From Pseudoalteromonas sp. NC201 (GTDB taxonomy: Bacteria; Pseudomonadota; Gammaproteobacteria; Enterobacterales; Alteromonadaceae): a DNA stretch of 64,000 nt. Positions 1-5,515 of the stretch are shown here, piece after piece. The stretch covers positions 376,097 to 440,096 of the forward strand of contig NZ_CP022522.1 of NCBI RefSeq assembly GCF_002850255.1. The letters run 5' to 3'. A model generated the notes under the pieces. The model did not search any database and was not told where the DNA came from. It saw nothing but the letters and a program-made list of their open reading frames with translations. Position 1 is the first letter of the stretch, and every line of letters starts with the position of its first letter. The position numbers and the translations under genes were made by a program.

Positions 1-130
1 GAGATGAGTTCTCACTTTGACTTAGAGTCAACTGAAGGGCCGTTGAAGACTACAACGTTGATAGGCGAGATGTGGAAGTGCTGTGAGGCATTAAGCTAAC
101 TCGTACTAATTACCCGAGAGGCTTAACCAT
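1..130 (+). rRNA. rrl: 23S ribosomal RNA, 3' end (partial)
   Basis: The first ~130 bases read as the conserved 3' terminus of bacterial 23S rRNA, including the TAACTCGTACTAATTACCCG stretch and the closing GAGGCTTAACC. The 5' part of the gene lies outside the window. The 3' end is placed at about 130 by similarity to the E. coli 23S end, and mature ends could differ by a few bases. An intact 5S gene follows on the same strand after a ~165-base spacer, so this is the distal end of an rrn operon read rightward. No tRNA was seen in the spacer. Confidence 0.96.
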
Positions 131-295
131 ACAACGCCAAAGTGGTTTACTAGAATTGTTCCAGACAATTCCTAGCATGACCTCCATCCATGGAGGCCTT
201 AGCTAACAGAAGTTAATAGACTAAAGTAGACAAAAGAATTTAATAGCTTTTTCCAGATTTACATTGATGAGGGAGACTTCATTGATGAACAGAAT
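131..295 (+). other. 23S-5S spacer with a small CCATG palindrome
   Basis: This is the transcribed spacer between 23S and 5S rRNA. It contains an inverted repeat, CCTCCATCCATGGAGG, at about 181-196. Similar short palindromes with a central TCCATG recur after the 5S gene at about 696-709 and 724-735. No tRNA or protein-coding region was found here. Confidence 0.6.
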
Positions 296-412
296 TTCCT
301 GGTGACTATAGCGTTTTGGACCCACCTGACCCCATGCCGAACTCAGAAGTGAAACAAAACAGCGTCGATGATAGTGTGGATTACCCATGTGAAAGTAGAA
401 CATCGCCAGGAC
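296..412 (+). rRNA. rrf: 5S ribosomal RNA (intact copy)
   Basis: A full-length 5S rRNA of about 117 bases. The diagnostic core CCCACCTGACCCCATGCCGA, the following AACTCAGAAGTGAAAC and the GATAGTGTGG segment are all present in order. The terminal stem is visible: CCTGGTG near the 5' end pairs with the CGCCAGG that ends at 410. It lies just downstream of 23S rRNA and is followed at 424 by a rho-independent terminator. Ends are estimated from the terminal stem. Confidence 0.96.
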
Positions 413-423
413 CAAATAAGAGA

Positions 424-453
424 AACCCGTTGCAGTAATGCGACGGGTTTTTT
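424..453 (+). terminator. rho-independent terminator of the rrn operon
   Basis: AACCCGTTGCA and TGCGACGGGTT form a stem (one G-U pair) around a GTAA loop and are followed by a T tract. It sits 12 bases after the 5S gene. A nearly identical copy, differing only in the loop, occurs at 741-770 after the broken 5S copy. Confidence 0.9.
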
Positions 454-554
454 GCTGTTTGGGGTAAAGTACTTCCATGTAGTATCTCCCCTTCGCGCGT
501 CCTTGCGCTCACTTCCTCGAACTGCGAAGCGGTGCTTCGGTTTCTCGTCACCCA

Positions 555-681
555 AACTCAGAAGTGAAACAAAACAGCCGAAGGGTCGGCCCCGGTCAAT
601 GATAGTGTGGATCACCCATGTGACTCTCTATTTAAAAAATGAGAACATCCTACTTCGTAGCGAGCCAGGGCCAAATAAGAG
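555..681 (+). pseudogene. broken, mosaic second 5S rRNA copy
   Basis: Blocks identical or nearly identical to the intact 5S recur in the same order: 555-578 (AACTCAGAAGTGAAAC and on), 599-623 (ATGATAGTGTGGAT then CACCCATGTGA), 642-649 (AGAACATC) and 664-681 (GCCAGG then CCAAATAAGAG). Unrelated segments of about 15-20 bases separate them where the intact gene has 0-4 bases. The 5' half of the 5S, including the CCCACCTGACC core, is missing and replaced by other sequence. It cannot form the normal 5S terminal stem, so a non-functional relic of a tandem 5S duplication is the best reading. The downstream terminator is also duplicated. Confidence 0.8.
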
Positions 682-740
682 GTTGATGAAAAGCGTTCAT
701 CCATGAACTTCATCGACATTCGAACATCCATGTACATCAA

Positions 741-770
741 AACCCGTTGCAGAGATGCGACGGGTTTTTT
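741..770 (+). terminator. second copy of the rrn terminator
   Basis: AACCCGTTGCA, loop GAGA, TGCGACGGGTT and a T run. It matches the terminator at 424-453 apart from the loop bases. A ~59-base insertion containing two TCCATG palindromes separates it from the last 5S-like block. Confidence 0.85.
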
Positions 771-790
771 GCTATGTGTGATTTAAAAAC

Positions 791-814
791 CTCGCGAGGT
801 AAACTCGCTCCCAC
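791..814 (-). repeat. intact REP-like palindrome
   Basis: Read on the minus strand the unit is GTGGGAG followed by a hairpin, CGAG-TTTAC-CTCG. This is the layout of bacterial REP sequences: a GTGGG-type head plus a short stem with a small loop. A second unit with the same head and a GCGG-TTTAT-CCGC hairpin faces it at 845-851 plus 2253-2266, but is split by the insertion sequence. The two units form an inverted REP pair. Confidence 0.6.
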
Positions 815-854
815 TCCCCCACAGCATCAGCACAGCGCAACATGGTGGGAGATG

Positions 855-867
855 TATGGACTCCTCC
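855..867 (+). repeat. left sub-terminal inverted repeat of the IS
   Basis: TATGGACTCCTCC. It is a perfect 13-bp inverted match to GGAGGAGTCCATA at 2237-2249. About three bases lie between it and the REP head on the left. Confidence 0.9.
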
Positions 868-920
868 CCCTTAACGGGAGAGTACGGTATAAAGATATTG
901 CAAAACACTTTTACCAAATA

Positions 921-931
921 AGGAGTCCATA
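921..931 (+). promoter_or_regulatory. third copy of the IS terminal repeat overlapping the transposase RBS
   Basis: AGGAGTCCATA matches 11 of the 13 bases of the right inverted repeat, in the same orientation, and ends one base before the start codon. It contains the Shine-Dalgarno sequence AGGAG. A protein that binds the terminal repeats could therefore also bind here, and RNA from the left repeat could pair with it. This role is inference. Confidence 0.5.
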
Positions 932-932
932 C

Positions 933-1964
933 ATGGCACAGTCTAATTTAATTGCTATCGACTTGGCAAAAAACATTTTCCAAGTAGCGCAGCTGAAAGG
1001 CAATAAACTCAAGTTTAATAAGCCAATGAAACGCGAACCTATGTTTGAGTTGCTTGCAAAAGCCGAGGGTTCAAAGGTCGTGATGGAAGCTTGTGGTAGC
1101 GCCCAGCTTATAGCTCGCAAAGCGCTGCCGCTGGGGCATGATGTCATGTTGCTTCCCCCTAAATTTGTTAAAGCGTTTAGGCAAGGCCAAAAAACCGATG
1201 CAAATGATGTTCTCGCCATTGCCAGTGCCAGCCAAGCATATAACGTGAAGCCCTGTAAAATCATGACAGTTGAAGAGCAAACGTTGCAGTCATTGAGCCA
1301 AGCGAGAACCTTAGTAGATAAACAAAAGACTCAGCTTTCAAATCAAATACGTGGATTGCTATTAGAGTTTGGTATTGTTATTAATCAAGGCGATGCTGCG
1401 TTAACACAAGTCGTTCCAGATATTTTAGAAGATGCTGAAAATGCGCTCCCCATCGCATTAAAACAAGCACTCGCGGTGAGTTATGACCTATATAAAACAC
1501 AATGCGACGCTAAAGCACAGCTACATAAACAAGTTGAAGCGATAACCAAGCAAAATGAGAGCTGCCAGCGTTTAATGGCATTAGAAGGTGTTGGCCCAAT
1601 TACCGCGATAGAGCTGTTATCCTTTTTAGGCAATACCTCACAATTTAGTAATGCCAGAGGGGCGGCGGCATGTGCAGGTGTTACACCGACACAGCACTCA
1701 TCAGGCGGAAAAGCCAAGATAGGCCATATCCCCAAAAGACGAGGCAATACGTTAAGGAAAAACCTGTTTCTCGGTGCAAGAACGGTAGTCAGTAGGCTAA
1801 AACATAAAGAAGCGACCACAGAGAAAGAACGCTGGATAAAAAATCTACTCGCCAAGAAGAGTGTGAAATGTGTTGCCATTGCATTGGCCAACAAAACGGT
1901 TAGAACCGCCTATGCCTTACTTAAAAACGGCTCAACATACGAGCCAAAAATCTTAGCGGTGTAG
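933..1964 (+). CDS. IS110/IS1111-family transposase
   Basis: A 343-residue DEDD-type transposase. The N-terminal RuvC-like domain shows the acidic residues D10 (IAIDLAK), E52 (VVMEACG), D89 and D92 (KTDANDV). The C-terminal Transposase_20 domain contains GVGPITAIELL and the HSSGG/RRGNTLRK region that holds the conserved serine. Length fits the family (~310-400 residues). The ATG at 933 is chosen because AAGGAGT lies just upstream and the family starts with a short tail before the first Asp; an in-frame reading back to 747 would run through the inverted repeat and REP. The ribosome binding site is embedded in a third copy of the terminal repeat (921-931). No frameshift or stop was seen. Confidence 0.93.
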   Translation: MAQSNLIAIDLAKNIFQVAQLKGNKLKFNKPMKREPMFELLAKAEGSKVVMEACGSAQLIARKALPLGHDVMLLPPKFVKAFRQGQKTDANDVLAIASASQAYNVKPCKIMTVEEQTLQSLSQARTLVDKQKTQLSNQIRGLLLEFGIVINQGDAALTQVVPDILEDAENALPIALKQALAVSYDLYKTQCDAKAQLHKQVEAITKQNESCQRLMALEGVGPITAIELLSFLGNTSQFSNARGAAACAGVTPTQHSSGGKAKIGHIPKRRGNTLRKNLFLGARTVVSRLKHKEATTEKERWIKNLLAKKSVKCVAIALANKTVRTAYALLKNGSTYEPKILAV

Positions 1965-2236
1965 CACTGAGTAACAGAAGAACAAATCAAGATAAATAGA
2001 ACGTAAAAGCAGAAAGCATACTGAGATTACCCCCAGTATTGAACAAGCCAAGATAGAGCATTAAGCGGTGAAACCCACCCTTGAGAGCCTGTTAAACCGC
2101 AGGTGTATACAAATACCGCGTGGGAGAGAAGGCACAAGGGCGCGAATACATCAAAGAGGCCGAGGTAGCACCTCATCAAGAGCCCGGATATAAGCACGCA
2201 ATCACACCAATAATGCTAAAAATGGCTTGTACAATT
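1965..2236 (+). ncRNA. candidate guide (seekRNA/bridge-type) RNA in the IS right end
   Basis: The 272 bases between the transposase stop and the right inverted repeat hold no good reading frame but several stems: ATACTG/CAGTAT (2018-2023/2034-2039), a long interrupted stem CCCTTG/CAAGGG (2078-2083/2135-2140) plus GCCT/AGGC (2087-2090/2130-2133), and GAGGT/ACCTC (2162-2166/2170-2174). Inside the long stem is an internal loop capped by GTAT/ATAC. Its 5' strand has TAAACCGC (2093-2100), the reverse complement of the right target flank (2254-2261). Its 3' strand has GTGGGAGA (2120-2127), identical to the left flank (845-852). IS110/IS1111 elements are known to encode such target-guiding RNAs. RNA ends are unknown; the fold is by eye. 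Confidence 0.65.
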
Positions 2237-2249
2237 GGAGGAGTCCATA
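2237..2249 (-). repeat. right sub-terminal inverted repeat of the IS
   Basis: GGAGGAGTCCATA, the perfect inverted partner of 855-867. About three bases lie between it and the right half of the split REP unit. Confidence 0.9.
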
Positions 2250-2398
2250 TAAGGCGGTTTATCCGCAGGCATTCATCCTAAATATTTTATAAAGACACTT
2301 TACTCAGTACATTGAAAACTGTAAATATCGGCGATCCCACTACCTTTTGTGTGAGATCTTCGTTATGATTTTGCTTTTGTTTCACAACTAATTACGAA

Positions 2399-3013
2399 AT
2401 GTCAGAACTCTATCATTGGTTTGATCTCTTGGGTGTCATGGTTTTTGCAATTTCGGGAACCTTAATTGCGCATAGTAAACATATGGATGGCTTTGGTGTG
2501 ATTGTCCTTGCGACTGTAACTGGTATCGGAGGGGGAACATTACGAGACTTGATTTTAGATCAACCTGTTTTTTGGCTTCATGATACTAGCTATATTTACG
2601 CTATTTTATTTGCTGTCGCTGTGAGTATATGGTGGCTAAATCGACATCAAAATATTCCAAGAACTGTACTGCAGGTTGCTGATGCCATTGGGCTTGCTTT
2701 TTTCGCTGTAATGGGAGTACAAAAGGCTTTAAGTATTGGAATGCCTAATACTACAGCTGTGATCATGGGCGTATTGACTGGGTGTTTTGGTGGAGTCATC
2801 AGAGACGTGTTGGCTCGCGAAATCCCCCTTCTTTTAAAAGGAGAGTTATACGCGATCACCTGCATTTTTGGCGGGGTAGTCTATACTCAAGCAATTAAAT
2901 TGGGCATGGCAACAGAATACGTAATGGTATTGTCCATGGCGGCAACCTTGTTATTGAGATTAGCGGCTATGCGATACCACTTGGTGTTACACGTATTTAA
3001 CTATAAATATTAA
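2399..3013 (+). CDS. TRIC/UPF0126 family membrane protein (YadS/YicG-like cation channel or glycine transporter)
   Basis: A 204-residue inner-membrane protein made of two similar halves, each three membrane spans with a glycine-rich signature: GTGIGGGTLRD-type in the first half (TVTGIGGGTLRDLI, about residues 39-52) and TGCFGGVIRDVLA in the second (about 127-139). That duplicated layout defines the UPF0126/TRIC family, for which trimeric cation-channel and glycine-transport roles have been proposed. The substrate cannot be told from sequence. The ATG at 2399 follows the IS by ~130 bases; comM starts 17 bases downstream, so the two may be co-transcribed. Confidence 0.88.
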   Translation: MSELYHWFDLLGVMVFAISGTLIAHSKHMDGFGVIVLATVTGIGGGTLRDLILDQPVFWLHDTSYIYAILFAVAVSIWWLNRHQNIPRTVLQVADAIGLAFFAVMGVQKALSIGMPNTTAVIMGVLTGCFGGVIRDVLAREIPLLLKGELYAITCIFGGVVYTQAIKLGMATEYVMVLSMAATLLLRLAAMRYHLVLHVFNYKY

Positions 3014-3030
3014 GTAAGCAGGAGACATGG

Positions 3031-4551
3031 ATGTCTTTAGCAAGAGTCTTCACTCGAGCACAAGTTGGTATTACCGCACCCGAGGTAATTGTTGAGGTAC
3101 ACCTTAGTAATGGTTTACCTGCCTTTAGTATTGTTGGGTTACCCGAAACCTCAGTTAAAGAAGCCAAAGAGCGCGTCCGTAGTGCCCTTGTTAATGCAGG
3201 CTTTTTATTTCCAGAACAGCGTATCACAGTAAACTTAGCACCAGCAGATCTACCCAAAGACGGTGGCCGCTTTGACTTTGCAATCGCACTCGGTGTTCTC
3301 GTCGCATCAGGACAGTTAGATAGCCATGCTATTGCTGATAAAGAGTTTTATGGTGAGCTTGCGTTAAATGGTGAGCTGAGGACGGTCACTGCGATTTTGC
3401 CATCTGTTATTGCAGCAGCGAAGGAGGGGAGAACTGCTTACTTACCAATTGATAACGATGCAGTTGCGAGCCTCGCCGCTGATGCCAATCGTGTTGCTAT
3501 AAGCTGCTTGCGTACAGCATGGTTAGGCTTAAGCGGCCAGCAATCACTTATGTTTAATCAACTCTACCCAGATAATTTAAATATTGAAGCTTCAGGTGGG
3601 AACTCGCTGGATATGGCTGAGGTGAAAGGACAAGAGGGAGCGAAGCGAGTGCTAGAAATAGCCGCGGCCGGTGGGCATAACGTTTTATTTCTTGGTCCAC
3701 CCGGCACTGGAAAATCGATGCTTGCTCAGCGTCTACCCACGATAATGCCACTAATGACGGATAATCAGGCGTTAGAAACGGCTTCTATCTATTCCATACT
3801 GGGAAAAACAATCTGCCAATCAAACTGGAAAACAAGGCCTTTTAGAGCTCCACATCATACTTGCTCTGCGGTAGCCTTGGTTGGAGGCTCGTCGAACCCC
3901 AAGCCTGGGGAGATATCATTGTCAAATAATGGCGTTCTATTTTTGGACGAGTTGCCAGAATTTGATAGGAAGGTACTGGACTCATTACGTGAGCCGATGG
4001 AAACGGGCATGGTAACGATTTCGCGTGCAGCTCGACAAGTTGATTACCCTGCAAACTTTCAACTGATTGCAGCATTAAACCCCAGTCCTACAGGTTGTTA
4101 CACTGACAAAAGAGCGTCTCCAGATCAAGTATTGCGCTATTTGGCTAAGATTTCAGGTCCATTTTTAGACCGAATAGATCTACAAGTAGAATTACCCCGT
4201 CTAAAAACAGAAGAGCTACAATCCCAGAGTGATGGAGAGTCTAGCGCGACAATAAGGGCTAGGGTGGAGCAGGCCTATAAAACAGCTTTAGCACGTCAGG
4301 GAAAATGTAACGACCAACTGAGTGTAAAAGAGCTAAATCATATCTGCTATCTTGCTGATGCTGAAAGTTTATTTCTAGCAAAGGCAGCAGAAAAACTAAA
4401 GCTATCACCACGTTCATATCATCGAATAATCAAAGTTGCGCGTACCATAGCGGATCTGAGCTCTACACCTAATATTAGCTTGTCACATTTAAAGGAAGCG
4501 CTTAGTTATCGCGCGCTGGAGAGGTTGTTAGGTCAGCTAACACAGTATTAG
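3031..4551 (+). CDS. comM: ComM/YifB AAA+ ATPase (Mg-chelatase-like)
   Basis: A 506-residue protein with the standard ComM layout. It has an N-terminal ChlI/Lon-like domain (about 1-125), a Mg-chelatase AAA+ module with Walker A GPPGTGKS at 222-229 and a Walker B near VLFLDELPE (~302-310), and a C-terminal Mg-chelatase domain. ComM is a hexameric helicase that promotes branch migration during natural transformation. An RBS (CAGGAGAC) precedes the ATG. It lies 17 bases after the TRIC gene and converges with the response regulator gene. Confidence 0.95.
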   Translation: MSLARVFTRAQVGITAPEVIVEVHLSNGLPAFSIVGLPETSVKEAKERVRSALVNAGFLFPEQRITVNLAPADLPKDGGRFDFAIALGVLVASGQLDSHAIADKEFYGELALNGELRTVTAILPSVIAAAKEGRTAYLPIDNDAVASLAADANRVAISCLRTAWLGLSGQQSLMFNQLYPDNLNIEASGGNSLDMAEVKGQEGAKRVLEIAAAGGHNVLFLGPPGTGKSMLAQRLPTIMPLMTDNQALETASIYSILGKTICQSNWKTRPFRAPHHTCSAVALVGGSSNPKPGEISLSNNGVLFLDELPEFDRKVLDSLREPMETGMVTISRAARQVDYPANFQLIAALNPSPTGCYTDKRASPDQVLRYLAKISGPFLDRIDLQVELPRLKTEELQSQSDGESSATIRARVEQAYKTALARQGKCNDQLSVKELNHICYLADAESLFLAKAAEKLKLSPRSYHRIIKVARTIADLSSTPNISLSHLKEALSYRALERLLGQLTQY

Positions 4552-4594
4552 CTAACGGCACTTCAATAGATAGGGAGTGTATTATTGGTAAAGG

Positions 4595-5290
4595 TTAAGC
4601 TGACAACATATAACCTTTACCGCGAACCGTAACAATGCGTTTTTGCTCTTTTTCATCGCCGAGTTTTTTGCGTAGTCGGCCAACTAAGACATCAACCGTT
4701 CTGTCACTTGGGCTCCAATCAGGTTGCCCAATGTCTTCTGAAATACGCTCTCTGGATGTTGCCCTTCCAGCATTGGAAATAAGACAAATCAACACTTTAT
4801 GCTCTGCTTCGGTAAGTCGAGACTCAATGCCATGTTGATTGATTAAGGTACGGTTATCAGGGTGTAGTTTAAAGTCTGCATATTCAATAAATTCTTCCGA
4901 TTCATCGTCTTTATTACCAACTAAACGTTTGTATAAGGCACGCATACGCAGTTCAAGCTCAAGCGTATCAACAGGCTTACAGACGTAGTCATCAGCACCT
5001 TGCGCAAGACCTGCGATTCTATCGGCTTGAGAGTCTCGACTAGAAAGCATGATGACACCAAGGTCTGATAAGGTATTAATTTCTTTCGCGAGTTGCAGGC
5101 CATCAGTGGCGGGTAAAACAACATCAACAATAGCAAGTGCAAATGGGTTTTGGGTTTGAGCTTGAATAAGCTCAAGCGCAGTAGCACCCGTATTGTCTAC
5201 AGTGATACTGAACTCGGTATTTTCAAAGTGACTACACAGCCGCTTTGCTAAGAGTTCATCATCTTCAACTAATAAAACCTTTATGCTCAT
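4595..5290 (-). CDS. OmpR/PhoB-family response regulator, orphan
   Basis: A 231-residue two-domain regulator. The receiver domain shows the acidic pair E9/D10-D11, the phospho-acceptor D56 (AIVDVVLP), S83 (MLSSRD) and K105 (VCKPVD). The C-terminal part (about 135-230) is a winged-helix Trans_reg_C domain ending in IVTVRGKGYML. No sensor kinase gene is next to it: one neighbour is comM (convergent), the other a peptidase separated by a terminator. The regulon is unknown. Confidence 0.93.
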   Translation of the reverse strand: MSIKVLLVEDDELLAKRLCSHFENTEFSITVDNTGATALELIQAQTQNPFALAIVDVVLPATDGLQLAKEINTLSDLGVIMLSSRDSQADRIAGLAQGADDYVCKPVDTLELELRMRALYKRLVGNKDDESEEFIEYADFKLHPDNRTLINQHGIESRLTEAEHKVLICLISNAGRATSRERISEDIGQPDWSPSDRTVDVLVGRLRKKLGDEKEQKRIVTVRGKGYMLSA

Positions 5291-5481
5291 GTTTTCACTG
5301 TTAATTGTTGTTTAAATGTCGTAAATATAACACTGAGAGATCGCTGCTTGGAAGTGCATGAAACGAATTCTTACAACTCTGTATCTGGCACGTTAACCTG
5401 ACAACCTAGTTCGATCAAGGGGAAACCTAGCTTTATTATTAAATTATATACAATGATGTGTTTGATTGCTGCTTCGCTAAA

Positions 5482-5506
5482 CAAAAAGGCGGCACAGAGT
5501 GCCGCC
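5482..5506 (-). terminator. rho-independent terminator after the S9 peptidase
   Basis: On the minus strand GGCGGCAC-TCT-GTGCCGCC is followed by TTTTTGTTT. It begins about 10 bases past the peptidase stop codon, separating that gene from the response regulator downstream. Confidence 0.92.
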
Positions 5507-5515
5507 TAGCATTGA

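Larger units (their letters stand above)
852..2252 (+). mobile_element. IS1111-type (IS110 superfamily) insertion sequence
   Basis: An element of about 1.4 kb with one transposase gene, a short left end (~80 bases), a long right noncoding end (~270 bases) and 13-bp sub-terminal inverted repeats at 855-867 and 2237-2249. Sub-terminal repeats plus a long 3' noncoding end are the layout of the IS1111 group; IS110 proper has the long end 5' and lacks the repeats. No target duplication is evident, as expected. The element interrupts a REP-like unit, a known habit of some IS1111-group elements. Exact ends are uncertain by a few bases. The transposase frame is intact, so the element may be active. 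Confidence 0.88.
845..2266 (+). repeat. REP-like palindrome split by the insertion sequence
   Basis: The left part is GTGGGAG (845-851) and the right part is GGCGGTTTATCCGC (2253-2266), where GCGG and CCGC form a 4-bp stem around TTTAT. Joined, they give a unit with the same head-plus-hairpin layout as the intact REP at 791-814. The coordinates span the whole interrupted unit; only the two outer ends are REP. This is the insertion target of the IS1111-type element. Confidence 0.6.

Noticed and set aside
368..706. Open frame across the 5S gene and its broken copy
   Set aside because: It lies on rRNA and rRNA-derived sequence, shows no coding features and no RBS.
747..932. In-frame extension of the transposase upstream of 933 (62 more residues)
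   Set aside because: It would run through the inverted repeat, the REP head and part of the duplicated rrn terminator, has no RBS and no family similarity.
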